Positions 1 through 8,052 are shown, numbered from the stretch's first letter. The stretch is 33,940 bases of DNA from Deltaproteobacteria bacterium (GCA_016934455.1 JAFGSX010000300.1:1-33940), one strand, 5' to 3'. Made by a program: numbers and translations. Notes: generated from the letters alone by a model not told the origin.

Positions 1-15
1 CGCTGCTCGGGTGAA

Positions 16-63
16 GTCGGTCGGGATTCACTCCCGACCGACGAGGGGCTGGCCGACAGCCCC
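16..63. repeat. Two tandem hairpins before the 2-oxoacid oxidoreductase gamma gene
   Basis: Two inverted repeats lie back to back. The first has perfect 11-bp arms (16-26 and 32-42) around the loop TTCAC. The second has 6-bp arms GGGGCT/AGCCCC (45-50 and 58-63). A frame ending LLG-stop closes at 14, so bases 1-14 may be the tail of an upstream subunit gene; too little is visible to call it. The hairpins would then sit between two cistrons. No T-run follows, so a classical terminator is not supported. An mRNA processing or stability element, or a dispersed palindrome, is equally possible. Confidence 0.6.
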
Positions 64-78
64 TGGAAAGGTAGCCAG

Positions 79-630
79 ATGTCGACGACAGAGATCAAGA
101 TCGGTGGGCTCGGCGGGCAGGGAGTGGTGCTCGCTGGCATGATCATCGGCAAGGCGGCCGCGCTGTTCGACCAGAAGGACTCGGCGATGACCCAGGCCTT
201 CGGGCCCGAGGCGCGCGGCAGCTCCTGCTCGTCGCAGGTGATCGTCTCGGACCAGAGCATCCTCTACCCGTACGTCTCGCGGCCCCAGATCCTGGTGGTC
301 ATGTCCCAGGACGCCTACAACAAGTTCCTGCCCGAGCTGGCGCCGGGCGGCACGCTGCTGATCGAGGAGGAGCTGGTCACGCCCGACAACCTGACCCCGG
401 GCATCACGCTCTATGGCATCCCGGCCACCCGGCTGGCCGAGGAACTCGGCCGCAAGATGGTGCTCAACATCGTGATGGTCGGCTTCTTCGCCTCCACCAC
501 CAGGCTGATCAACGCCGACGCCATGCGCAAGGCGGTCGCCGACTCGGTGCCCAGGGGTACCGAGAAGCTCAACCTGGGCGCCTTTGACAAGGGCTTCGAG
601 TGGGGCGCCAAGCTGGTCGGCAAGGCGTAG
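79..630 (+). CDS. 2-oxoacid:ferredoxin oxidoreductase, gamma subunit
   Basis: This 183-residue protein matches the gamma subunit of the 2-oxoacid:acceptor oxidoreductase family (KorC/VorC type). These cytosolic enzymes decarboxylate 2-oxoglutarate or branched 2-oxoacids to acyl-CoA and reduce ferredoxin. The N-terminal glycine loop GGLGGQG (residues 9-15) and the later AFGPEARGS segment (about 41-49) are family signatures, and the length is that of a stand-alone gamma subunit. The ATG is preceded by AAAGG at a suitable distance. Alpha, beta and delta partners are not in the window and presumably lie upstream, separated by the hairpins at 16-63. The exact substrate (2-oxoglutarate, pyruvate or branched chain) cannot be read from this subunit, so no symbol is assigned. 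Confidence 0.88.
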   Translation: MSTTEIKIGGLGGQGVVLAGMIIGKAAALFDQKDSAMTQAFGPEARGSSCSSQVIVSDQSILYPYVSRPQILVVMSQDAYNKFLPELAPGGTLLIEEELVTPDNLTPGITLYGIPATRLAEELGRKMVLNIVMVGFFASTTRLINADAMRKAVADSVPRGTEKLNLGAFDKGFEWGAKLVGKA

Positions 631-637
631 CCACTTC

Positions 638-646
638 TGCTACAAT
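638..646 (+). promoter_or_regulatory. Extended -10 promoter of the Kelch lipoprotein gene
   Basis: TGCTACAAT is an extended -10 element (TGn followed by TACAAT, five of six consensus bases). It starts just after the stop codon of the preceding gene and ends seven bases before the ATG at 653. No good -35 and no Shine-Dalgarno sequence are present. Transcription would start at or within a base or two of the ATG, so the mRNA could be leaderless. The motif match is seen; promoter activity is inferred. Confidence 0.45.
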
Positions 647-652
647 CCGCAG

Positions 653-3184
653 ATGCCTCGCATCGCCACCCTGCTGCTGTGGAGCGGTCTGAGCCTGACC
701 GCGGCCGGCTGCTCGTTTTGCTCGCAGCAGTTCTCGTCCCAGTGCGAGAACGACGGCGAATGTCCGGCCGACTACTCGTGCCGGGCCGGAGTCTGCGTGG
801 CGCACACGGCAGACGCCGGCTCGGGCGACGCGGCCGGCCTCGATCGCTCGCTGACCGACCTTGCCGCCGCCGATGCCGGCGGCGAAGACAGAGCAGACTC
901 TGACGCCGCTCTGCCCGATGCCTGGTATCCCGAAGGCGCTCGACCTGATGCCTTGCAGATCGATACCGGCCAACCCGACGCCGGCCAGCGCGACAGCGCT
1001 CGGCCCGACTCGCCGCTGTTCGACGGCGGCACTGGCCCGGCGCTGTTTGCGATCCATCCGCCGATTGCCAAGGCCGGCGACACGATCGTGCTCGAGGGGA
1101 TCTTTCCGGCGGGCTCTCTGACGGTGAAGTATGCCGGGATATTGTTCCAACTGGCAACCAGCCCGGCGACCAGCCGGCTGTTCGTGGAGGTGCCGGGCGG
1201 CGCTGGCTCGGGCCCGGTTTGCGTCGTCATCGATGGCGTCCCATCCAATGCAGTGCCGTTTCGCTACACGACGTTTGAGCCGAGGCTCGGCTACTTCTCT
1301 GCCAACTACGAGCAGACGGTCGCCGCGCGCGAGATGCCGAGGCTGCCCAATCCGCGCGCCCACGGCAGTGCGGTGGCCACGTCGCGCTACCTGTACCTGA
1401 TCGGCGGCAGTACTGAAGGAATAACCCAGCAATCCACGGTGCGCGCGCGCATCTTTGCCGATGGCACGCTGGGCCAGTTTACGGACGACTTGACCCACTA
1501 CCTGGACAAGCGTCGAATCGGCGCCGCCACCGCGCTCATCGGCAATCGGGTCTACATTTTGGGCGGTTACAACCACAACGAAGGCAGCACGCTGAAATCG
1601 GTCGAGTACTCAGACATCAGCGTCGACGGCGAGCTCACGTCCTTTGTGGCCGGGCCCGATCTGCCAGATGCGCTGCAGGATGCGGAGGCGATCGCGATCG
1701 GGCGCTACCTCTATCTCATCGGCGGCCGCCACAGCGACGACTGGACCGCATCGATCAGCGAGGTCATCCGCGCGCCGATCGGCAGCGGTTTTGACCTGGG
1801 TCCGTTTGAGCCCGCGCCCTCGCTCCTCGAGAATCGCGATCGCGTGGCCGCGGCAGTGGTCGGCGGCAAGCTCTATGTCTTTGGCGGCACAAGCGCCAAC
1901 GAAACGGCAGAGTGGGCGCCGATCGACGACAACGGCAACCTCGGGTCGTTTTTACCACTGAACATCAACTTTACCCCGCGCCGTTCGGCTGCGGTGGCGG
2001 TGTTCCCATCCGAGCTCTGTCTGATCGGGGGCGAGCATAATAATGCAGAGATCTCCAGCGTCGAGTGCGCGGACATCCTCCCGGATGATTCGCTCGGGAG
2101 TTTCGGTTCGCGTGGCGCACTCGGCGTCGCCCGAGCCTCAGCCATGGCTGCTCTGGTGCACAACCACTTCTACCTGCTCGGCGGCACGGACGAGAACGAA
2201 AGCACGAGACAAGACATCGTGCAGGCGCCGATCAACTTTGGCGCGCTATTCGGCGGCTTCGTCGAGCAGACCAGCTCGGCTCTGCCGTATGCCCTCCGCG
2301 ACCCGGCGTGCGCCGTGGTCGGCGGCAACCTCTATCTTACCGGCGGCAAGACCGGGTCAGTGACCACAAAGGCAGTCCACCGCTTCTTTGTCTCGATGGA
2401 CGGAGAATTGAGCCATGACGATAGTTTTGACAGTGAGCTTCATCAGCAACTATACGGTCATCGGCTGGCCGTGACCGACCAGCACCTGCTGGTGATAGCA
2501 GGCGCAAATGATTATGCGTGGGGCAGGATCGCTGAAATACGAGCCACTGTCATCTCGGATGGAGATCCTGGGTGGGTGTGGGGGGCAAATACGACATACA
2601 TCTCGCCTGCGGTCAGCCACTTCGCCTCGGCCATCGCGGGCAGCAGGCTGTATGTGGCGGGCGGCTCGTTGCCTTACGGAGTTACCAGCGCTGTTCAGTA
2701 CATGGACCTCCGGGGTGCCAGCCCCACGAACTGGACCAATTTGGCGCAGGCGCGCGCCGGCGTCGGAACCGCGGTCCTGGGTAACTCACTCTATGTCGTG
2801 GCCGGCCATGACAGCTTGGAGTACTCGCTGTCCAGTCTTGAGGTGGCGGCCTGCGACGACACAGGCCTTAGTGGTTTTGCATTGTCCTCAAGTAATCTTG
2901 ACACCGACCGGTCAGACCCCATGGTGGCAGTCATCGGCAATGCTCTCTACGTCATGGGCGGGTACAAATACGAAAACAGAGTTACGACAGAGAAATTTAC
3001 CATCGAGTGTGCCGATGAGTGCGCCGATGGCTCGCTGGCAGAATTCTGGTTTTTTCAGCAACACCTGCCATCAGAGGTAAGCCGCGGCGGCTGCCTGGTC
3101 GAGCTGGGCAATTACCTGCACCTGATCGGCGGCTGGGACGGAGTCTCAAGCACCAGAAAACACTGGGCGGCGACCCTCTATTGA
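653..3184 (+). CDS. Kelch/IPT-domain lipoprotein
   Basis: This 843-residue protein is probably surface or periplasmic. It has a signal peptide with a lipobox-like AAGC (Cys20), a short Cys-rich knot (about residues 26-47), an Asp/Ala/Pro-rich linker (about 50-125), an IPT/TIG-like domain (about 127-210), and many Kelch-like blades. Repeated signatures are YLYLIGG, RVYILGG, KLYVFGG, HFYLLGG and LYVMGG. Kelch propellers usually bind proteins or glycans; no catalytic residues are recognised. The ATG at 653 gives a clean signal peptide, whereas an upstream in-frame start at 584 lies inside the preceding gene. The gene converges on the SpoIID gene with only 13 bases between the stops. The Cys knot plus Asp-rich linker is common in myxobacterial lipoproteins. 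The ligand is unknown. Confidence 0.85.
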   Translation: MPRIATLLLWSGLSLTAAGCSFCSQQFSSQCENDGECPADYSCRAGVCVAHTADAGSGDAAGLDRSLTDLAAADAGGEDRADSDAALPDAWYPEGARPDALQIDTGQPDAGQRDSARPDSPLFDGGTGPALFAIHPPIAKAGDTIVLEGIFPAGSLTVKYAGILFQLATSPATSRLFVEVPGGAGSGPVCVVIDGVPSNAVPFRYTTFEPRLGYFSANYEQTVAAREMPRLPNPRAHGSAVATSRYLYLIGGSTEGITQQSTVRARIFADGTLGQFTDDLTHYLDKRRIGAATALIGNRVYILGGYNHNEGSTLKSVEYSDISVDGELTSFVAGPDLPDALQDAEAIAIGRYLYLIGGRHSDDWTASISEVIRAPIGSGFDLGPFEPAPSLLENRDRVAAAVVGGKLYVFGGTSANETAEWAPIDDNGNLGSFLPLNINFTPRRSAAVAVFPSELCLIGGEHNNAEISSVECADILPDDSLGSFGSRGALGVARASAMAALVHNHFYLLGGTDENESTRQDIVQAPINFGALFGGFVEQTSSALPYALRDPACAVVGGNLYLTGGKTGSVTTKAVHRFFVSMDGELSHDDSFDSELHQQLYGHRLAVTDQHLLVIAGANDYAWGRIAEIRATVISDGDPGWVWGANTTYISPAVSHFASAIAGSRLYVAGGSLPYGVTSAVQYMDLRGASPTNWTNLAQARAGVGTAVLGNSLYVVAGHDSLEYSLSSLEVAACDDTGLSGFALSSSNLDTDRSDPMVAVIGNALYVMGGYKYENRVTTEKFTIECADECADGSLAEFWFFQQHLPSEVSRGGCLVELGNYLHLIGGWDGVSSTRKHWAATLY

Positions 3185-3197
3185 CGATCCTCGGCGG

Positions 3198-4541
3198 CTA
3201 TCGGTACCAGCGCTCGAGCTGCGCTCCGGGATAATAGTGGGCCAGGATCTGGCGGTGGTCATACCCCTGCGCTGCCATGGCAGCGGCGCCGATCTGGCAC
3301 AGGCCGACGCCGTGGCCCCAGCCGGCGCCGTGCAGCACAAAGGCATCGGGGCGCGCCGGGTCGCCCTCGGTGTCGACGACAAAGGCCGAGCTGTAGAGGT
3401 GCGACTCGGAGAGCGCGCGCCGGATCTCGAGCTCCTTGCCCACCACCAGCGCCTGTCGCTCGCCGGCGATGCGCAGCCGGTCGATGCGGCCGGAGAGCCC
3501 GCGCGAGAGCGGCGTCAGGGCGAGCACGCGGCCGACCTCGACGCCGAGCTTCCGGCTCACCAGCTCGGCCGCCGAAACGGCGGTCAGCCGTACCTGCCAG
3601 CGGTAGAAGTCGGCGGTCTCCTGATCGTAGCTGGGCAGGATCGAGGAGAGCAGAGCGGCGTCGCGGCAGTTGCAGAAGGCCGGCGGATCGCCGGTGATGA
3701 AGGCGCGCGCTGCCTGCTCGTCGGTCAGCGGCGGCTCCGGCAAGGCCGGGTCGGCCGCGTCGCGCACCGGCACCAGGTACGGGATCGCGGTGTCGGACCA
3801 GGCCACGCCAAAATCCTCGGTCACGCCGCCGCAGCACTTGTAAAAGCGCGCGTCGCAGACCGCGCCGGCGTGGGTCAGCACCTGGCCGCGCGTGTCCTGT
3901 ACCGCGGCCGCGACCCAGGGCGAGGTGATGCGGGTCAGCCCCTGGTAGCGCTGGCAGTGGTCGTCGGCGCAGACGTCGAAATCGCGGTGGGCATCGCGAT
4001 CGTACCAGCGGATGCGCTCGCCCGGCTCGTCGACGGGCGCGGCGGTTTCTCCCCGCGGCACAAGCTGCGCCAGCAGCCACGAGCGCGAGATGACGGCGTG
4101 GCTGCGCAAGAACTCGGGCGGTGAGCCGGCGCCCATCTCGGAGCAGATCACCGACGCCAGATAGGTCTCGAGCGGCACCTCGTCGATCGCGGTCAACCGG
4201 CCGGCGCCGCTGGCGATGATGTGGAGCGCGCCGGCAAAGCGCTGCTCCTCGTCTCGCTGCCAGTGGAAGTCGATGCCGATGGTGGCCAGCAGCGAGAAGT
4301 GGTCTGCCAGCGGATCGCCCGGCGTCAGTCTCAGCTCCGGCGCGCGCTCGGACCTGGCACCCGCGACCCGCATTCCGACGTCAGCCGCCTCGGCCAGGTA
4401 TTCGCCGGCCGGCCAGCTCTGGCCGCGCCCGTCGACGAATGCGCCGTGGAGCTGAAAGCGGATCGCGGGCTTGTCGGCGATGACGCCGACCGCGATCCGC
4501 GGCTCGCGGCCCGCCCTGGCCTCGGCGATCCGATCGCTCAT
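3198..4541 (-). CDS. SpoIID/LytB-domain protein, no signal peptide
   Basis: This 447-residue protein belongs to the SpoIID/LytB (amidase enhancer) family. Characterised members are lytic transglycosylases that cut denuded peptidoglycan glycan strands. Family features are LETYLASVICSEM, with Glu135 as the likely catalytic acid, followed by HAVISRSW. Further on are a CCGGVTEDFG segment and the C-terminal signature WGHGVGLCQIGA...ILAHYYPGA. The first 25 residues are charged and show no signal peptide or membrane helix, which is unusual for a peptidoglycan-cutting enzyme. The ATG (4541) overlaps the stop of the upstream DUF4922 gene as ATGA, so translation is coupled. It is the last gene of the four-gene cluster. 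An in-frame extension upstream to 4817 is an alternate-frame reading of the DUF4922 gene and was discarded. Confidence 0.85.
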   Translation of the reverse strand: MSDRIAEARAGREPRIAVGVIADKPAIRFQLHGAFVDGRGQSWPAGEYLAEAADVGMRVAGARSERAPELRLTPGDPLADHFSLLATIGIDFHWQRDEEQRFAGALHIIASGAGRLTAIDEVPLETYLASVICSEMGAGSPPEFLRSHAVISRSWLLAQLVPRGETAAPVDEPGERIRWYDRDAHRDFDVCADDHCQRYQGLTRITSPWVAAAVQDTRGQVLTHAGAVCDARFYKCCGGVTEDFGVAWSDTAIPYLVPVRDAADPALPEPPLTDEQAARAFITGDPPAFCNCRDAALLSSILPSYDQETADFYRWQVRLTAVSAAELVSRKLGVEVGRVLALTPLSRGLSGRIDRLRIAGERQALVVGKELEIRRALSESHLYSSAFVVDTEGDPARPDAFVLHGAGWGHGVGLCQIGAAAMAAQGYDHRQILAHYYPGAQLERWYR

Positions 4542-5509
4542 GTCTCCACCGCGGCAGCGAGCTGCGCGAAGCGCGCTGCGTCGAGCGTCACCTGGTCGTA
4601 GATGTCGCGCACCGCCGCCGCGTCGACCCGGCCGAGGTGGGTCGGCTCGGCCACGACGATCAGCCCGGCCATGTCCAGCGCGCCGGGGCTGATCAGGAGG
4701 TGGTCTTCGCCGCGGGCGAAGAACTGCCGCGGCCGATGCCGCGCGCGCGGAAACAGCAGCACCCGCGTTCCGACGTCGTCGCTGCGCGCGATCAGGTTGA
4801 GCAGCGGCTCGTCCCAATCGCCGGCGATGCGCTGCAGCGCCTCGATCGCGGCCTCGACACGCTCAGCCAGGGCGCCGGCGTCCCAGTCCCACAGCATCAG
4901 GCCGCGGCGGCCGAACCTCTCGAAGGGCAGCGCGCCGGCGCCGGCCTCCGGCGGATCGAGGTCGATCTCGAGCGGCAGGGCATCGATCTGGCCGGCCTGG
5001 AAGTGCAGGTGGTCGGGCGCCGAGGCACCGCAGCGCGGGCCGTTGTAGAGCGCGCTCCAGCACGGGCCGAGGCTGCGGCTAAGCAGCAGCAGATCGCGCG
5101 CCCGGCCCGCGATCGCCTGCGGCCGGTGCTGCCGCGCCACCACCGACAGGTGGCCGGGCAGGATCGGATAGGGATTGCAGAAGGCGATGTAGTCGTCTCC
5201 GAACGCGACGCCGCGCTCCTCCGCCGGCAAACGGTCCTGGCACAGAAAGCAGGGCCGCTGCGCCACCGAAGCCGGATCGACGCTGGCGCTGGTCGAGATC
5301 TTGCGCCGGGCGTTGGCCTGCAGCAGAACGTGGCCGTCGCCACCTTCTATCCGCCGCACGGCGGCCGCGGCCAGCCCGGCCTCGCCCTCGCGCAGCAGCG
5401 GCCAGCTCGCGCGCTGCTGCGCCAGCAGCGCGGCCAGCGCCTCTTCGAGCGGCGCGCCGGCAGCGACCTGTTCGGCAATCCGACCTGCCCACTCTGATCC
5501 GCTGTTCAA
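4538..5509 (-). CDS. DUF4922 protein, GalT/Ap4A-phosphorylase-like
   Basis: This 323-residue protein resembles DUF4922, a branch of the HIT/GalT superfamily. Visible marks are CFLC (Cys87, Cys90, a possible zinc pair as in GalT), NPYPILPGHLSVV (about residues 112-124, the HIT/GalT core strand), and HLHFQ (His167, His169, Gln171). The last equals the H-x-H-x-Q active site whose second His is the nucleotidylated residue in GalT and Ap4A phosphorylases. A nucleotidyl-transferase or phosphorylase role on a sugar phosphate or nucleotide sugar is therefore likely; the substrate is unknown. The start is TTG at 5509, chosen because GAGGTGG precedes it and no ATG lies nearby. It is separated from the glycosyltransferase gene by a 160-base spacer with a strong cruciform, and it overlaps the SpoIID gene. 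Confidence 0.78.
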   Translation of the reverse strand: MNSGSEWAGRIAEQVAAGAPLEEALAALLAQQRASWPLLREGEAGLAAAAVRRIEGGDGHVLLQANARRKISTSASVDPASVAQRPCFLCQDRLPAEERGVAFGDDYIAFCNPYPILPGHLSVVARQHRPQAIAGRARDLLLLSRSLGPCWSALYNGPRCGASAPDHLHFQAGQIDALPLEIDLDPPEAGAGALPFERFGRRGLMLWDWDAGALAERVEAAIEALQRIAGDWDEPLLNLIARSDDVGTRVLLFPRARHRPRQFFARGEDHLLISPGALDMAGLIVVAEPTHLGRVDAAAVRDIYDQVTLDAARFAQLAAAVET

Positions 5510-5525
5510 ACCAATCCACCTCGAC

Positions 5526-5607
5526 CGGCGGGGGGCCGGAGCAAGCCTTCTTGTCGTTCCCTTCAGGAACGACGAGGAGGCTTGCGCAGATCAGCGGGGC
5601 CCCGCCG
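5526..5607. repeat. Large intergenic cruciform upstream of the DUF4922 gene
   Basis: An inner hairpin has 20-base arms (5541-5560 and 5566-5585, 18 of 20 paired) around a five-base loop, CTTCA on the plus strand. Outer arms CGGCGGGG (5526-5533) and CCCCGCCG (5600-5607) pair as well. It fills most of the only sizeable gap inside the four-gene cluster and ends just before the ribosome-binding site of the DUF4922 gene. It could act as an attenuator, an mRNA stabiliser or a translation switch, or be a dispersed palindromic element. The structure is seen; the role is not known. Confidence 0.7.
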
Positions 5608-5669
5608 AGAATTGACGCCAAGATCGTCGCTGCGCTTCGATCTGCGATCAAATCCAGGTTCTTGCGCGT

Positions 5670-7157
5670 TCACGTCGCCACTCCCGCGCGCTGTTGCCGC
5701 GCCGCGATCTCGATCGTGCGCAGCCGGTCCTTGTAGGCGTGATAGCGGTTCTGCGTCTCCTGGCTCAGCGCGCTGTCCGAGTTGCCCTCCCAGCGCCGGC
5801 ACCAGTAGAGCGAGTCGTAGACGCGGCCGACCCTGAAGCTGCGGCACAGCCGCAGAACGGCCGCGTAGTCCTCGCCGTAGCTCGCGTTGGGGAAGCCGCC
5901 GACGCTGCGCAGCGTCGGAACGTGATAGCAGCGCGGCGCGCCCAGGCCGTGGACGCGCAGCGCGTTGTTGTGGCCGTTGTCGTCGCTCCACTCGCGGTGG
6001 TCGATCAGGCCCGGCGACAGCGGCGACAGGTCGAATGCGACCGTGGTGTAGGCGCCGATCAGCAGCGCGCAGCCGCCGGCCTCGAGCGCCTCGACCAGCC
6101 GCGCCAGCGCGCCGTCGCCGTCGTAGAGGTCGTCGCTGTCGAGCTGCACCGCGTAGCGGCCGCACTGCGGCGAGAAGATCGCCTCGTTCCAGCAGCCGCC
6201 GATGCCCAGGTCGCGCCGCTCCGGGACCAGGTGCACCAGCCGCCGCTCGCGTTGCGCCAGCTCGGCGAGCAGGGCGCTGGTGCCGTCCGTCGAGTGGTTG
6301 TCGACGGCGATGACGTTGAACTCGAAGCCGGCCCTCTGCGCCAGCGCGCTGCGCACGGCATCGCCGACGGTCTTGACCCGGTCGCGCACGGGGATCACCA
6401 CGCTCGCCCGGACCGGCGGTGCGGACGCATCCGCGGCCAGCGGCTGGCGGCCGGGCGGCAGCCAGGCATCGATGCGGCGCAGGTGCGCGGTCGCCACCTG
6501 CTCCATCTCGAGCTGGTAGTCGCGCTGGCGCGGGTCGAGGTAGTCGAAGACCCGGGCTCCGCTGCCGCGGCGATCGCTTACCGGCCGCAGCAGCAGCGGC
6601 TCGGGCAGGTGCAGCACGGTTCCGATCTCGGCCAGCCGCAGCCGCACGTGGTACAGGGCGCCGTGGCGGAGATCGGGCGGCACCGCCGTCGCATCGGCGG
6701 TGAGCTGTTCGAGCTGCGGGCGGGCGACGAGCAGCGCCGGGCCAAAGTCGAAGTCGTCGCGCAGGCCGCCGGGCTGGTAGTCGATCAGCGGGTGCGGCTG
6801 CAGCCCGCCAGCGCTCTCCTGGTCGAAGAAATCGGCGTAGCCGAGCGCGGCGTCTGTCTCGCGGGTCGCGCGCCACAGCCGCTCGATGCTGCGCGGGGGT
6901 GCGACCGCGACGCCGGGCAGCAGCCAGAGCAGGTGCGTCGCCGCGGTGCGCCTAAACCAATCTAAGATCGACGTCACGCCCGCCGCTGACCACAGGGTCT
7001 CGACCGCGATCGCCGTCGCGTCCGGCGCTGGCGGCGGGGAGCCGGGCAACGCCGCGAGCGCGATCGCGCCGATCTCGGGTGTGCCGCGCAGCGAGTCCAG
7101 TGTCCGCTCGAGCCCGGGCTCGCCGGTCCACGGCAACAGGGCGGCGATCGGCTTCAT
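5670..7157 (-). CDS. Glycosyltransferase family 2, double GT-A protein
   Basis: This 495-residue protein has a canonical GT2 domain in its C-terminal half: VVIPV (about residue 253), DNHSTDGTS, the metal-binding LDSDDLYDGDG, and a GEDYAAVLRL segment that probably holds the catalytic base. The N-terminal half (about 1-245) looks like a second, degenerate GT-A fold, with a TLDSLRG segment and THLLWLLPGVAVAPP, but it lacks a clear DxD. GT2 enzymes move a sugar from a nucleotide sugar to an acceptor; donor and acceptor are not readable here. No membrane helix is visible, so the protein is likely cytosolic. The ATG at 7157 overlaps the stop of the DUF1460 gene as ATGA, so the two are coupled. A longer in-frame reading to 8372 crosses other genes and was rejected. 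Confidence 0.85.
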   Translation of the reverse strand: MKPIAALLPWTGEPGLERTLDSLRGTPEIGAIALAALPGSPPPAPDATAIAVETLWSAAGVTSILDWFRRTAATHLLWLLPGVAVAPPRSIERLWRATRETDAALGYADFFDQESAGGLQPHPLIDYQPGGLRDDFDFGPALLVARPQLEQLTADATAVPPDLRHGALYHVRLRLAEIGTVLHLPEPLLLRPVSDRRGSGARVFDYLDPRQRDYQLEMEQVATAHLRRIDAWLPPGRQPLAADASAPPVRASVVIPVRDRVKTVGDAVRSALAQRAGFEFNVIAVDNHSTDGTSALLAELAQRERRLVHLVPERRDLGIGGCWNEAIFSPQCGRYAVQLDSDDLYDGDGALARLVEALEAGGCALLIGAYTTVAFDLSPLSPGLIDHREWSDDNGHNNALRVHGLGAPRCYHVPTLRSVGGFPNASYGEDYAAVLRLCRSFRVGRVYDSLYWCRRWEGNSDSALSQETQNRYHAYKDRLRTIEIAARQQRAGVAT

Positions 7158-7933
7158 GGCGGGTCTCCGCGCCGCGGCAGCGCGCGGGCAAAGACCAGAC
7201 CGCGGGTCTGCACGCGCCTGAAAAAATGGCCCAGCGGCTCGGCCACCACGCCGCCGAGAGAGCGCGTGGCGTGGTAGAGCAGCAACCGCTCGCGCGGGCC
7301 GGGCGCCGCCGGCTCCCAGAACAGCAGGCCGGTGTGGCAGAAATCGAGCACCCGCGGCCGCGTCGAGACGAACGCCGCGACCGAGCCGTCGGCGATGCGC
7401 GGTGCAGCGCGCAGCAGGTCGCGGACGCCGACCGCCGGAAACGAGACCTGCCGCGGCGGCAGGCCGCCGATGATCGCGAGCCGGGCGCTGACGGTGCGGC
7501 TGCCCGGCCCGGGCGTATCGAGGTGGAAGAAGCCGGCCGCGGCGTTGCGCTGCAGCCAATCGTAAAAATAATGATTGCGGCGTCGCCACTCGATGCGACC
7601 GCAGTGGTAGCGCAGCGCGATCAGCTGCTGGACGTAGCCGCGCACGCTGCTGGCGCGCGCCAGCGCGAGAACGTTCTCGACATAGGTGACGCAGTCGAAG
7701 CCGGCCAGGTCCACCACCAGCCTCTCGGGCCGGTCCGGGCCGCCGATCAGCGCGCCCGCGACGTAGGGATGCCCGATCAGCGCGCGCGCGACCCGCAGCA
7801 GGCGGGCCGCGAGGTCGCGCTCGGATCGGAGCTGGCGCAAGATCGACGACGCCGTGGCGGCGGTCGCGCGGTCGGTGCAGCGGCGCATGCGCGCAAGGTA
7901 ACAGAGCGCGGATCGCGCGTCCACGAACACCAT
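7154..7933 (-). CDS. DUF1460 NlpC/P60-like cysteine amidase
   Basis: This 259-residue protein resembles DUF1460, a papain-fold family placed near NlpC/P60 and linked to N-acetylmuramoyl-L-alanine amidase activity. The nucleophile motif is FDCVTYVENVLAL (Cys81), and the likely catalytic His is in DFCHTGLLF (His200). The N-terminus shows no secretion signal. It is the first gene of the cluster. The ATG at 7933 is tentative, since GGAG lies almost against it. A second ATG at 7888 would give a 244-residue protein that still keeps the whole domain. The gene is divergent from the macroglobulin gene across 119 bases. Amide cleavage of a muropeptide is the favoured role; this is inferred from the family. 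Confidence 0.75.
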   Translation of the reverse strand: MVFVDARSALCYLARMRRCTDRATAATASSILRQLRSERDLAARLLRVARALIGHPYVAGALIGGPDRPERLVVDLAGFDCVTYVENVLALARASSVRGYVQQLIALRYHCGRIEWRRRNHYFYDWLQRNAAAGFFHLDTPGPGSRTVSARLAIIGGLPPRQVSFPAVGVRDLLRAAPRIADGSVAAFVSTRPRVLDFCHTGLLFWEPAAPGPRERLLLYHATRSLGGVVAEPLGHFFRRVQTRGLVFARALPRRGDPP

Positions 7934-7955
7934 TCTCCGTTACCGCCAACGGCGC

Positions 7956-7965
7956 TAGACTCCAC
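7956..7965 (+). promoter_or_regulatory. TAGACTCCAC motif upstream of the macroglobulin gene
   Basis: The ten bases TAGACTCCAC occur here and again at 25294-25303 upstream of the zinc-ribbon kinase gene. TAGACT fits four of six -10 consensus bases. No convincing -35 is present here. It is the best promoter candidate in the 119-base divergent gap (7934-8052). The repeat is seen; function is inferred. Confidence 0.3.
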
Positions 7966-8052
7966 ACCGCTTTGCGGCAGCGCGTTCTCCGCTGCCGCGC
8001 GTTACAGGTGGGGCCGGCGCCGACCGCGCCGGACAAACGCTGGAGTCCACCG

